Source: Streptomyces silaceus (GTDB lineage Bacteria; Actinomycetota; Actinomycetes; Streptomycetales; Streptomycetaceae). From it: 59,475 nt of DNA. Position 1 is the first letter of the stretch; the number at the start of each line of letters is the position of its first letter. The notes below the pieces were generated by a model, which worked only from the letters and a program-made list of their open reading frames with translations, made no database searches and was not told the DNA's origin. Both the position numbers and the translations under genes were made by a program. Of this stretch, positions 25,505-34,604 are shown one piece after another. The DNA lies in the NCBI RefSeq assembly GCF_001419745.1, contig NZ_LIRJ01000184.1, forward strand, positions 1 through 59,475, written 5' to 3'.

Positions 25505-27685
25505 TTACTCGCGGTCGGGATCCTCGTCCGCGCTGAATGCATCGTCCAGGTCCAGCTCTGCCTGGATGGACCGACCGGGATGGGCGGATCGCCACGCTTC
25601 GAACTCCTCGTCGGACACTTCAAACCAAGTGCGGAGCGCCTTCTTGAGTGCGTTGGTGGCCAGCTCTGCTGCCTTCTCCTCTCTCTTGCCCGGGCCGAGA
25701 GCCGGCTGACTGACCTTGAGCGCGTTCGACTGCTGCTTGGTACACAGGTCCAGGTAGAGGCGACGGGCCTGGCTCAGACCGTCGTCGAAGGCCGTGCGGT
25801 CGATCAGCCAAGGAGCGATGTGCTGCCAGGCCGAGGGGATGGCGAGGGCCTGCAACCAGAAGTACCGGAAGTACACCGCATTGGGTGTGTCCATGTTAAC
25901 GATCTGGTTTATCGAATTGCTCGCATCTTTACTGAAGGCGTTGCGGCGGTCGCGGGCCTTACCGCGGTCAAGCTCGAAGTATGCATTCCAAGCGCTGACG
26001 AGAGACGCTGCGAAGGCGGGGAGGTCCTTGAGCTCAGCTCCACCCGGCTGGTTCTTGCGCATTTCCCATAGCGAAGCCAGGGTCATGAGCATCCCGAGCT
26101 GGCAGGCATGGGTGTTGAAGACTCCGAACGCGGCCTTGGAGCGCTTGATGGAAAGGGGGGTCGTCGAGTTGAGGTATGCACGGGCCCGGTGCTCCTCGAA
26201 CTCAGCTTCCTTCTCCTTCAGCGCCTCCCATGCCCGGATTACGTCTGTCTTGACCGGCATCTTCCCTTTCGTGTCGGAGCGCCTCCGCTGGTACTCGTCG
26301 TAGCTATCGCGCAGGGTCCAGTAAATTCCTACGCCGCCGAAAAGGGCGTCGTGCGCGAGGGCGGAGTGGTTATGGGTTGTATCCCAGCTCTCCTTAAAGG
26401 TTGCGAGGCCGGCGGCATGAGCCTTATAGGGCTCGGTCTTGGAGAGAAGCGTCAAGATTGCTTCTCCCCAGGAGTCCATGAACCTGCCGACCATTTCCTC
26501 CGCGCGGCCCAGCGGGAATTCGGTCTCGCCGATGCCCGTAACGGTGTATTGGCGCCCGCCATCGCTGAAATCGGGCGGCAGAAGGCTGACGAGGTCGAGC
26601 TGCTCGCGCATGAAGCTGTCACGGTCCTCTAGCTTCTCCCTGCCGCCGAACGGCTGCCCGAGATTGGTCAGGTACTTGGGCGGGCCGAAGATACACCGCT
26701 TGACGACCATCTTGAACAGGTGAATGTTCGTCATAACCGACCAGCGCGCAGGACGGCTGCCGTTAATCTCGGGGTTGTCGTACTCCACCGCGTAGAGCGG
26801 GAGATGGTTCTCGGTCCGACCGCGCAAGGCACTCAGGAGGCTTCGGGTGAGCACGTTGGAGAGCTTGCCGTCGGACAGCAGGATGATCCGCGACTCGCTC
26901 GGCGGCCGCGCCTCCTTGTTGACGTCAACGAAGAGCTTGCGTGCCGCCTCGTGTGGACGCGACGACTCCCCGGTTTCGTTCGGGAACCAGCACACAGTCA
27001 CGGGAACCTCGATCTTCGCCAGGTCCGCCTCGGTGACTTGGTGTTCGCGTAGCAGTTGCTCGACGTGGTGCTCGTAGAAGGGGCGGAACTGCATTCCAGC
27101 ACCCTGCCAGGTGCGGGACAGAGTGCGCTCCACCGCCAGCAGCCCCATGGCGCGGTGCTGTCCGTCGAGGACGACCAAGCTCGACTCGGACTGGTTCCAC
27201 CACAGCTTGCCCAGGTTCGCCGGGTGCAGGTTGCCGTCGGCATCGAGGAGGCGGTGGATACGAAAGGCATTGCCTGCCTGTTCCTCCTGCCAGGGGGCCT
27301 CATCGTGGTTGACCGGAATCGGAGCGCTGAGCGCCGGGAAGGTTGTCGGTTTCTTGGCTCGGAAGGGTAGAAGCACGGCGACGATCGGAGGGAAGAAGGC
27401 GGGTCCGGTCATCTGCTGTTTGAACAGATACGGAATCAGCTTGCCTGCGACTCGGTGGTCGTCGAGATCGCGTTGCAGCAGCTGGTTGAAGTCCAGGTCC
27501 CCGGCGTCCATGACCTCGCGAACGGGCGCGAGGCTCTTGGTGAGCTGTCGCTCCGGTGCGTCGGCGTCTCCGCCCAGCCTGGCCTTGGTCATGATGTAGT
27601 CGACCCGGCCGGCGGGAGTATCGAAGCTCCCCCACGTTCCCTGCACGAAATCGCGGAACGTGAGCTTGGAACCTGAGCCAAACAT
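25505..27685 (-). CDS. Large DGQHR-domain protein (DndB-like)
   Basis: A 726-residue protein. The DndB-family signature DGQHRAMG is at residues 174-181, preceded by SSLVVLDGQ. Further DndB-like traits are RKLFVDVNKEARPPSESR and ILLSDGKLSNVLTRSLL. It is about twice the length of the DndB at 34601, with an extra C-terminal half that is helical and charged. ATG 27685 is chosen because GAGAGG lies upstream. It is the last gene of the operon containing the GIY-YIG nuclease and GHKL ATPase. DGQHR proteins regulate or accompany DNA sulfur modification; its exact role here is unknown. Confidence 0.8.
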   Translation of the reverse strand: MFGSGSKLTFRDFVQGTWGSFDTPAGRVDYIMTKARLGGDADAPERQLTKSLAPVREVMDAGDLDFNQLLQRDLDDHRVAGKLIPYLFKQQMTGPAFFPPIVAVLLPFRAKKPTTFPALSAPIPVNHDEAPWQEEQAGNAFRIHRLLDADGNLHPANLGKLWWNQSESSLVVLDGQHRAMGLLAVERTLSRTWQGAGMQFRPFYEHHVEQLLREHQVTEADLAKIEVPVTVCWFPNETGESSRPHEAARKLFVDVNKEARPPSESRIILLSDGKLSNVLTRSLLSALRGRTENHLPLYAVEYDNPEINGSRPARWSVMTNIHLFKMVVKRCIFGPPKYLTNLGQPFGGREKLEDRDSFMREQLDLVSLLPPDFSDGGRQYTVTGIGETEFPLGRAEEMVGRFMDSWGEAILTLLSKTEPYKAHAAGLATFKESWDTTHNHSALAHDALFGGVGIYWTLRDSYDEYQRRRSDTKGKMPVKTDVIRAWEALKEKEAEFEEHRARAYLNSTTPLSIKRSKAAFGVFNTHACQLGMLMTLASLWEMRKNQPGGAELKDLPAFAASLVSAWNAYFELDRGKARDRRNAFSKDASNSINQIVNMDTPNAVYFRYFWLQALAIPSAWQHIAPWLIDRTAFDDGLSQARRLYLDLCTKQQSNALKVSQPALGPGKREEKAAELATNALKKALRTWFEVSDEEFEAWRSAHPGRSIQAELDLDDAFSADEDPDRE

Positions 27686-27854
27686 CCTTGGTTGCCTCTC
27701 AAGACGGTTCCACCGCGTCGCGGCGGAAGCTGGTGGTACATGGCGCAAGACGAACTAGAAGTGCCGAATATGAAGGGACGTCACGGGGGCGTCGCAGCCC
27801 GGCGGCGCCTGGTGCAGTCGGGCGGGGTACGGGGCACCCCGCCCAAGGCGCGCC

Positions 27855-29588
27855 TTACTGGTCCTTGAAGGCGTCCCGGAGGAGCGCCTCGGTGAACATG
27901 CCCCAGTAGGTCCGGAGGTCGTCGAACCGATCGGGGTCTTCGTACATGGCTTCTGCATGCGCGTAGGCGATGAGCAAGTGGTCGAGGGCTGTCTGCGCCC
28001 TTCGTGCGAGGTCGGTGATCTCTTCGGGGTCCAGGTTCTGCGTGCCCTCATCGGCGAGCTTCTTGAGGGGCATGTACACCTGGTCGAAGAGAGCATGGCG
28101 GAGGTTGAACTTGACCGCGGCCTTGCCGTTGAGGTGGTCGATGACCAGTAGTTCCTTGCCGGGCCACGAGGCGCCCATGAGGGTGATGGGCTTTGTGCGG
28201 ATCTGCTCGCGGATACGCTCGATCTTCTCAGCGTCTTCCTCGCTGTCCAGGCCCAGATCGATCGCGGCTTGCTGGACGACCTTCTCCTCGTCGTCCGGAG
28301 TCGCACCGCGGCCGGCGATCCCTCTCGGGAAGTTTGGGAAGACGCGAGCTGCGGTGTCCATCGTCTCGGTGTGCTCGCCCTCTTCGAGACGCTTGCGGGT
28401 CTCGGCCTCCTTCCAATCCGCGCGGACCCTTTTCAGTGCCTGCTTCACAGGTGCCTTGAGCCACTCGCGAAGGTCGTTGCGCAGTTTGCTGACTGGCTCT
28501 GCCCCGCGCTTGACGTTGCGGACCTGGAAGTACTCGTCCAGTTGTGCGGGAAAGCTGACCTCGATCGCGACGTAGCGCAGGACCTTGTCGTTGCGTCCGC
28601 CTTCGAGTAGCCGGGGGACAATGTCGTAGTAGATCTCCCGACCATTGCGCAGAATACTGATCTTGGCCGTGTTGTCGGCGTTGATCTGGAACTCGGAGAT
28701 GTCGTGACCGTTGTGGTCCGTGTCACCGCCGGCGCCTGAGTAGGGGCGGAACTCTCGGGGCACGACGGCGACCGCGACGTGCACCTTGTGTCCGTTGATC
28801 TTCAGGTCGGTCTCTTCGATCAGCTCCCCGCGCGGGTCGAGCGGCTTGTAGCGGGAGATGATCCTCGGGTTGTCGCGCAGGAACAACGGATCGTGCAGCG
28901 TGATGACCTTGCCATCCAGCTCGAAGGTCCGGCCGGTGTCGATGTAGGTCCGGTAGGCGCGGGCGATGAACTTGCGGAGCTCGGCGATTTTCTGCTCAAG
29001 GGAGGTGCCGTAGGTCCCACCGCTGGAGAGCCGGTCGATCTTGCCGAAGACGACGAGCGTGCCGGATGAGAACGGTGTCTCGTCGCGGCCAGTCATCAGC
29101 TTGACCGCCTCGGCAGGCCAATCTTGAACCTCGTCGGTGGTGATGTAGTGCTGCTTGCCCTCGCGGATCTCCTGGAGATCGATGTAACTGTGGTAGATCT
29201 TCGGGTCGCCGGTCTGCTTGCTGTAGATGTCGATACGCTCACCGAGGCTGAGCCCGGCGAGTTTGAGTCCGACACCAAAACGTCCCAGCCCCCTGCGCTC
29301 GCCGTAGCGGCTGCTGTACCCCATCGAGAGCACGTGGTGCATCTTCGTGGGTTCGATGCCAATGCCATTGTCGGCAATGAGGATGCTGTCGATCGTCTTC
29401 TTGCCGCGGCCGAAGATCGTCCGTACGCGCAGCAGAGTGGCCTCGGCTTCGAGGGAGTTGTCTAGCGGCTCGCCGATGGCTGCGGTGAGGTCGAAGCCGG
29501 CATCGCGCATGGAGTCCAACGCGCGGTCGACCTGGATGAGATCTGCGCGTTGGTCGTCCGGGGCGAGGAACAGAGGCGAATTCATCAT
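27855..29588 (-). CDS. GHKL-superfamily ATPase (MORC/Hsp90-like ATP-binding protein)
   Basis: A 577-residue protein. All Bergerat-fold motifs are present: N-box E40-xxx-N44 in AAIGEPLDNSLEAEA, G1 DNGIG at 73-77, and GLGRFGVGLKLAG at 101-113 as G2. A C-terminal half with RVRADWKEAETRKRLEEGE is charged and probably coiled. No histidine-kinase phospho-site or gyrase domain is seen, so MORC/Hsp90-type DNA clamping is the closest parallel. Its ATG overlaps the stop of the GIY-YIG gene (ATGATGA), showing tight coupling. A gap of 169 bp separates it from the DGQHR gene. It likely supplies the energy-using step of this module. Confidence 0.85.
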   Translation of the reverse strand: MMNSPLFLAPDDQRADLIQVDRALDSMRDAGFDLTAAIGEPLDNSLEAEATLLRVRTIFGRGKKTIDSILIADNGIGIEPTKMHHVLSMGYSSRYGERRGLGRFGVGLKLAGLSLGERIDIYSKQTGDPKIYHSYIDLQEIREGKQHYITTDEVQDWPAEAVKLMTGRDETPFSSGTLVVFGKIDRLSSGGTYGTSLEQKIAELRKFIARAYRTYIDTGRTFELDGKVITLHDPLFLRDNPRIISRYKPLDPRGELIEETDLKINGHKVHVAVAVVPREFRPYSGAGGDTDHNGHDISEFQINADNTAKISILRNGREIYYDIVPRLLEGGRNDKVLRYVAIEVSFPAQLDEYFQVRNVKRGAEPVSKLRNDLREWLKAPVKQALKRVRADWKEAETRKRLEEGEHTETMDTAARVFPNFPRGIAGRGATPDDEEKVVQQAAIDLGLDSEEDAEKIERIREQIRTKPITLMGASWPGKELLVIDHLNGKAAVKFNLRHALFDQVYMPLKKLADEGTQNLDPEEITDLARRAQTALDHLLIAYAHAEAMYEDPDRFDDLRTYWGMFTEALLRDAFKDQ

Positions 29589-29983
29589 CGGTCCTTCGTC
29601 GTAGTGGGTCGCACGTGCTCGGGGACGGCGTGGATGCGGTCTCGGAGGGTGGCCTGCTGCTGGGGCAGGCAGAAGGTGCAGGGGATGGAGTGGCCCTCGG
29701 GCCGTGCAGGGTGAATACGGTTGGAGGCGTCAGGGGTGAGAAGGTGGAACAGCGCGCACTCCACCATGTATGCGCTGGTCGCACTGGGGTGTACGTCGTA
29801 GGTGAAGTAGTCGGCGCGGCGGTCTGTGCAGTGCCGCAGGAGACGGCGGCGGATATCCGTGTCGCTGCGACCGACGTAAGTTGGGCGGCCATCCGCCGTG
29901 TACAGGACGTACGTGCCGATCCGATGCGGTGGTATGAGGGTGCGCACGAGTAATGGGCTGAGCCTTACGGGAATTGGGGTCAC
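29585..29983 (-). CDS. GIY-YIG nuclease-domain protein
   Basis: A 132-residue single-domain protein. The GIY-YIG motif appears as GTYVLY (residues 23-28) and TYVGRS (35-40). The expected Arg follows (IRRRLLRH), and an acidic residue that could be the metal ligand is in MVECALFH (Glu75). CTFC near 102-105 may bind metal. GTG 29983 overlaps the upstream gene by 4 bp, and its stop overlaps the ATPase start. Homing or restriction nucleases of this fold cut DNA. In this place it is the obvious nuclease of a phosphorothioate-linked restriction module, by inference. Confidence 0.85.
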   Translation of the reverse strand: MTPIPVRLSPLLVRTLIPPHRIGTYVLYTADGRPTYVGRSDTDIRRRLLRHCTDRRADYFTYDVHPSATSAYMVECALFHLLTPDASNRIHPARPEGHSIPCTFCLPQQQATLRDRIHAVPEHVRPTTTKDR

Positions 29984-30450
29984 GCCGCGGCCTCCGCGGC
30001 GTGCCACAGAGTTCGTGCGTGGCGCCGGGTCCGGCTGATGCGCTCGCGCATCCGCAGCAGCGGCACTGCGTGGCGGTCGGCCATGGAGGCGGCGTCGTGT
30101 CCGCGTGCTAGATCGTTGAGCAGGAGGCGTTCTCCATCGGCCAGGTTCGGCTCGGTACTCAGCCACGCGATGATCTCGGCGACCAGGAGTCTGGAGTCGG
30201 TCCCGCCGTAGTCGACGCGGTCGGGGTCGAGCGGGACGAGTTGGGCGATGGCCCGGCGGCGCTTGAGCGCCTCGTAGGCATGCCCCATGGCCGACCTCGC
30301 GCGGTACGGCGCGGGAGTAGAGGCGTCCGTCGGGTTGCGCAGGAGCTCGTCGAGTGCACGGTCGATGCGGTCGAGTTCGTACGTGTCGCTGCTGGCCAAC
30401 GCCTGCTTCTGCAGCGCGCTGACCGCCCCGGCGACGGGGTGGCTGATCAT
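29980..30450 (-). CDS. Small helical protein with sigma-region-4-like HTH
   Basis: A 156-residue protein, first gene of the operon. The C-terminal part GERLLLNDLARGHDAASMAD and RHAVPLLRMRERISRTRR has the spacing of a sigma-70 region 4 helix-turn-helix with a basic recognition helix. The N-terminal half is helical. ATG 30450 follows GGAGCG. It overlaps the GIY-YIG gene by 4 bp. It may be a regulator of the module or a DNA-targeting subunit; sequence alone does not decide. Confidence 0.65.
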   Translation of the reverse strand: MISHPVAGAVSALQKQALASSDTYELDRIDRALDELLRNPTDASTPAPYRARSAMGHAYEALKRRRAIAQLVPLDPDRVDYGGTDSRLLVAEIIAWLSTEPNLADGERLLLNDLARGHDAASMADRHAVPLLRMRERISRTRRHARTLWHAAEAAA

Positions 30451-30699
30451 ACGTTTCGCTCCGGGTGTCTGGTGGTGGGCCCCATGCGGTGGCACACGTC
30501 CGAAAGGTGAAGCGGTGTTATGCGGTTGTAGCTTCAGCGTACTAGGTGCGACTGGCCGGCGTGGGTGTTCTGCCGAAGTCCGGCTCTTCGCAAGGCTTTT
30601 GGCCCCTCATCTATAGAGGTCGGGTGGAGGACTCAGTTGTTGCGCCTCTGCGAAAGGTTTTTGACGGTTCGTCGGTCCGGCCGCCTCGCGGGCATGCCA

Positions 30700-30733
30700 A
30701 GGCCCGCCTCTCAAGCACAGCGGAGGCGGGCCT
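30700..30733 (-). terminator. Intrinsic terminator after dndE
   Basis: AGGCCCGCCTC (30700-30710) pairs perfectly with GAGGCGGGCCT (30723-30733) over 11 bp with a 12-base loop. It starts 15 bp after the dndE stop. It separates dndBCDE from the GIY-YIG/GHKL operon, whose promoter should lie in 30451-30700. Confidence 0.75.
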
Positions 30734-30747
30734 CAACGGATCGTTGT

Positions 30748-31128
30748 CTACTCGGTGGTGATGGCGATGAGGTGCTGGATGGAACGCAGGTCCTGGCGTC
30801 CAGCGAGGTAGCCGATACCGCGATGCAGGTGGACCATCAGGGTCTTGCTCACAGCGGTCTCCGTGGGCTCCGCGCCGTCCATCGCGCACCGCTGCTTCAG
30901 CAGGGCTAGGTAGACGTCGCCGTGGGGTCCGGCGAAGGTCTTCCAGGCGATCTCCACGTTGGAGTCGGTGCTGATGTCCCGCACGAGCGGGGTGGATGGG
31001 TCGCGCAGCGACAGTGCGAGCGCCCAGCGGCACAGTTCGTTCCACTGGGTCAGCCCGGTGTGGCGCTTGAGCCAGGCCAGCTGGTCTTTGGCGGCTTGGG
31101 AGAGCCGGATGGTGATCTCATACGGCAT
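30748..31128 (-). CDS. dndE: DNA sulfur modification protein DndE
   Basis: A 126-residue protein of the family size. MPYEITIRLSQAAKDQLAWL and KRHTGLTQWNELCRWALALS are the DndE signature. It ends AITTE. In the known pathway DndE binds nicked DNA and works with DndC and DndD to place sulfur in the backbone. It overlaps the 3' end of dndD by 11 bp, so it is translationally coupled. A strong hairpin follows at 30700-30733, which makes this the last gene of the dndBCDE transcript. No defect is visible. Confidence 0.93.
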   Translation of the reverse strand: MPYEITIRLSQAAKDQLAWLKRHTGLTQWNELCRWALALSLRDPSTPLVRDISTDSNVEIAWKTFAGPHGDVYLALLKQRCAMDGAEPTETAVSKTLMVHLHRGIGYLAGRQDLRSIQHLIAITTE

Positions 31129-33109
31129 GAAGGGCCCCCTCAGTCCACCAGTATCCCTTTCCGACGCGGGTGGTGAACGTGGTGTCGTCGTGCACGAGGA
31201 CGTAGCTCTGGGCGATAGACGGCCGCAGCCTGTCCAGAAGGTTCTCGTCGATCTCCTCGTCTGTGGACAGCAGGAGGACCTGTCGCCCGGCGTACGGGAA
31301 GTACCGGTCGACTAGGTGTTCGCGGTGGCGGCTGTCCAGGCGCCCCAGTGGCGTGTCGATGACGGTAGGGAGCCGGTTGCCGGCCACCTTTGCCAGTCCC
31401 CACAGCAGTGAGATGGCCAATAGCTGCCGCTCACCAGCGCTGAGCCGGGCGGGATCCACAGTCTCCTCGTCCTGGTTGGCCAGCGCGATCGTGAACTTGT
31501 CCGTGTCGATCCGCAGGTCCTTGATCAGCCCGCTCTTGCGCATCAGGGTCTGGAAGCTGCGCAGGACAGCCACCTCCAGACTGCTGATGTGCTTGCGTAG
31601 GAGCGCTGAGCCGAAGCGTTCCAGGGTCGCCCGAGCCTTCTCCGCGTAGGTGCCGATCCGCTTGAGCTCCTCCTCGCGGACTAGTGGCAGTGCCTGCTTC
31701 TCTCGTGCGCGCTCGAAGTCGGCCTTAAGCCGTTCATGGCGGGCCTGGGCATCAGCGATCAGCAGGGAGGCTTGTTCGACGGCAGCACGGGTGACGGCCA
31801 CCTCATCCCTAGCGGCCTGGAGCTCTTCAATAAGAGTCTTGATCTTGCGCTCGTCCGGGACAGCGGCCAGTTGACGTTCGGCCTGCTGCAACTCGTGCGA
31901 AGTCTTGTCAGCATTTTGCAAGAGCTCGGCAGCGCGAGCCTCGTCGGCTCGCAAGACCTCGTCCAGTGCGGACAGCTTCTGCGTGAGGTTGCGGGGCAGG
32001 TCCAGGTCCAAGTCGAGGTCGGCGGCTGAGGCGCGCTTCTTCCTCTCGACCGTCAGTTTCTTCTTCAGCGCGGTGCGGGTGGCAGCGGGCACGCTGTCGG
32101 GTAGCTGGTCGATTAGCCATGCATCTCGTGATTCGAGGATTCCAACGACCTGTCGGGCTTCATACGCTTCCTGCTCGCGGACTGCCTGCTCTCGCAACAT
32201 GGCAAGTTGATCGCGAAGCAGCGCCAGGGGAAGCGCGCCTTCAGCCATACCGCGCAGGGCCTTTTGCGTTTGCGCCAGACGGTCCGCAGTACTTGCCTTG
32301 GCCGTCTCAAGTGCACGGCGCTCCTCATACAGGCGCCCACCTGCGCGTTGGAACTTTCGCTCTATCTTGGTGAGTTCCGCCTTTGCCTCGTTGTAGCGCT
32401 CGGTGGCCTGCTCCAGTTCCGCCTTCCGGGCGGGAATCTCCGTGGAGGCTGCCTGCTTCTGGGCTCTTAGTTCATGGAGCTGTTCAAGGGCCCCTTGGTC
32501 CTCCACTGACAGCCGCTGTCGGCGCTGGAGAACCAGCAAGTCGGTGCGCAGTTGCTCAACAGCCCTTACGCCGAGCAGCGAATGGACGGCGGATTCGATC
32601 ACGTCCGCTGCTCGTTCGGGGTCTGCCAGCTGCTCGACCTTTTCGCCGTCGAAGAAGAAGAGCGAGGCGACCTCAAGGGGTAGGATTTCTTCGACGTGCT
32701 CAGCCCAGTTCTCGCTGATAGTGGCGTCATACCGGCCATCGATGGTGACAGCCAGGTTCTCCCGTACGCTCTTGCCATTGAGGGCCCAAGTTCGGTCGAC
32801 CTCGTAGGTGCGGTTCCGGCCCTCCGCGGTGATCGAGAATTCCAGTCGCAGCGCAGAACCTTGTGCGGAGTCGGCGGCTCGGTTGATGCTTTCGCGCAAG
32901 TAGGTGTCGTACGCGCGGTTACCGCGTCCACTGCACCGGGCCCGAGGCCCGTACAACACGAGCTGGATTGCGTCGAGCAGAGTCGTCTTGCCGCAGCCGT
33001 TCAGACCGCCGATCAAAATGATCGGACGCTTGGGTTTGACTCGAAGGTCAAGGTGCTGCCGCCCCTGGTAGGCGCCGAAGTCTTGGAGCGTGAGGCTATG
33101 CAGGTGCAT
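31118..33109 (-). CDS. dndD: DNA sulfur modification ATPase DndD (SMC-like)
   Basis: A 663-residue ABC/SMC-type ATPase. Walker A GLNGCGKTT is at residues 35-43. A long coiled coil covers about 190-500 (LEQATERYNEAKAELTKIER, VAVTRAAVEQASLLIADAQA). The signature LSAGERQLLAISLLWGL and Walker B PTVIDTPLGRLDSRHREH follow near the end. ATG 33109 lies 14 bp inside the end of dndC. It is thought to supply ATP energy or to alter DNA structure during sulfur incorporation. It overlaps dndE downstream. Confidence 0.94.
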   Translation of the reverse strand: MHLHSLTLQDFGAYQGRQHLDLRVKPKRPIILIGGLNGCGKTTLLDAIQLVLYGPRARCSGRGNRAYDTYLRESINRAADSAQGSALRLEFSITAEGRNRTYEVDRTWALNGKSVRENLAVTIDGRYDATISENWAEHVEEILPLEVASLFFFDGEKVEQLADPERAADVIESAVHSLLGVRAVEQLRTDLLVLQRRQRLSVEDQGALEQLHELRAQKQAASTEIPARKAELEQATERYNEAKAELTKIERKFQRAGGRLYEERRALETAKASTADRLAQTQKALRGMAEGALPLALLRDQLAMLREQAVREQEAYEARQVVGILESRDAWLIDQLPDSVPAATRTALKKKLTVERKKRASAADLDLDLDLPRNLTQKLSALDEVLRADEARAAELLQNADKTSHELQQAERQLAAVPDERKIKTLIEELQAARDEVAVTRAAVEQASLLIADAQARHERLKADFERAREKQALPLVREEELKRIGTYAEKARATLERFGSALLRKHISSLEVAVLRSFQTLMRKSGLIKDLRIDTDKFTIALANQDEETVDPARLSAGERQLLAISLLWGLAKVAGNRLPTVIDTPLGRLDSRHREHLVDRYFPYAGRQVLLLSTDEEIDENLLDRLRPSIAQSYVLVHDDTTFTTRVGKGYWWTEGALHAV

Positions 33110-34604
33110 CAGTAGTGGTCTCTTCGTTCAGCGACAGCTGGGTCGGGTCACTTTCGCGCAGTTCCTTCAGCTTCTTAGCGAACTGCAGCGCGTCGTCCGC
33201 GTCCTCGTAGTAGCCCTTCTTGATGGCCTTTTCCAAAGACTCGAACAGGCCGGCACGTCGGGTCATCGTCCGGTACTGCCGCTCGATCGCCAGGAGTTCG
33301 CGCGTCATCGAGAAGTGGATTGGGTCATCCTCACAGGCTTCCTTCAGTAGCCCGATCTCCTCCGCTCCCAGTACGAGCTGCTCGTCCAGAGGCAGGCCAG
33401 GGAACTTCTCGCCGGTTACCTCCTCGTAGATACCCGGCAGAGAGTCCTCGACCTCGTGCTTGTCGAACACCCAGATCCGGCGGATCTCGTGCAACTCCTT
33501 CATCGAGATCAGTTCGATGCCGCGCACATGCTCCGGAGCCTTCTTGTGGTTGCGGACTTTATTCTGTGCGCTGAGGAGCTTACGCAGCCAGTCCTCGCGA
33601 GCGGACTGCTTGTATGGCCCGGGAATGGTTCGGTCTCGGTCGCCGAACAGCTGGACACTGCCGTTCATCCGGCGGAAGTCCCGCGTCTGGCTCTCGTTGT
33701 TGACGTCGTCGAGTTCGTTGCGGAGCTTGAGCAGTGGCCGCATCCACTCCTTCTCGTCGTCGTTGCGGATCATGGCAGTCATCGACTTGTCCTGCTCGAC
33801 CAGCGTGCACGTCCAGCAGCCGAACCGGCTGTCACCACACGAGGGCGTGGTGTCGTCGACGACCAGCGGGCACTCGGAATCATCGGACGCGCCCTGGTAC
33901 ATCGTCAGCAGGTCCTTGTTGTCGTGGCCCCAGGGGTTGGGGTACTGCATCAAGAACGCCCACACTTCCTCGGTCGACCAGTCCTCGATCGGGCTGTAAA
34001 CCAGGGAGTTGGGGAGGTTACCGTTGGGCGAGAGACGGTCGCGGACGCGACGCTTCTCATGACGGGCCATCGCCCGAGCCCGAGCTTGGCTTTCGGCCTT
34101 GCGGATTCCCAGCACGAGGATCGTCTCCCCGTGGCGGCGCACGACACGGCGAATGAAGGCGTTCGATGGCTTGATCTTCAACCGCTCAGTGCACCAGCGG
34201 AACCTTGGACGGGGCGCAGGGTACCCCTTACCGATCAGGCTGACCCAGAAGGTGTCCTTGACGTCCGGGGTCAGTTTGTGCGACTCGATCGGGAGCTGCT
34301 GCTCCTGCGCAGCAGAGCGCATAGTGTCCAGCGATTGGCCAACCCAGGCGGCGACAACTGGATTTTCCACCAAGGTGTCCGTGCTGATCACGTGGACCGG
34401 CTTGGTGCGCCGGTCGGCGGGCAAGTCCTTGAGCGCGAGCCACACCAGCTGGAGAACCGCGGTGGAGTCTTTGCCGCCGCTATACCCGATCACCCAAGGC
34501 ACCTCGTCGGCAACATAGAGTTCGCGGATTTCCTCCGTCAGCTCCTCGACGACCTCTGCCAGGGGCCTGTCCTGGAAGGTCCTTGTCGAGTTGGGGGTGC
34601 TCAT
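33096..34604 (-). CDS. dndC: DNA sulfur modification protein DndC (PAPS-reductase-like)
   Basis: A 502-residue ATP-pyrophosphatase-family enzyme. The PP-loop SGGKDST is at residues 42-48. RFRWCTERLKIKP carries the PAPS-reductase-like Arg/Cys region. Cysteines in SECPLV, PSCGDSRFGCWTCTL are placed to hold the 4Fe-4S cluster reported for DndC. It activates the DNA backbone for sulfur transfer from the DndA-loaded cluster. ATG 34604 overlaps the dndB stop by 4 bp (ATGA). It is intact and of normal length. Confidence 0.94.
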   Translation of the reverse strand: MSTPNSTRTFQDRPLAEVVEELTEEIRELYVADEVPWVIGYSGGKDSTAVLQLVWLALKDLPADRRTKPVHVISTDTLVENPVVAAWVGQSLDTMRSAAQEQQLPIESHKLTPDVKDTFWVSLIGKGYPAPRPRFRWCTERLKIKPSNAFIRRVVRRHGETILVLGIRKAESQARARAMARHEKRRVRDRLSPNGNLPNSLVYSPIEDWSTEEVWAFLMQYPNPWGHDNKDLLTMYQGASDDSECPLVVDDTTPSCGDSRFGCWTCTLVEQDKSMTAMIRNDDEKEWMRPLLKLRNELDDVNNESQTRDFRRMNGSVQLFGDRDRTIPGPYKQSAREDWLRKLLSAQNKVRNHKKAPEHVRGIELISMKELHEIRRIWVFDKHEVEDSLPGIYEEVTGEKFPGLPLDEQLVLGAEEIGLLKEACEDDPIHFSMTRELLAIERQYRTMTRRAGLFESLEKAIKKGYYEDADDALQFAKKLKELRESDPTQLSLNEETTTDAPA

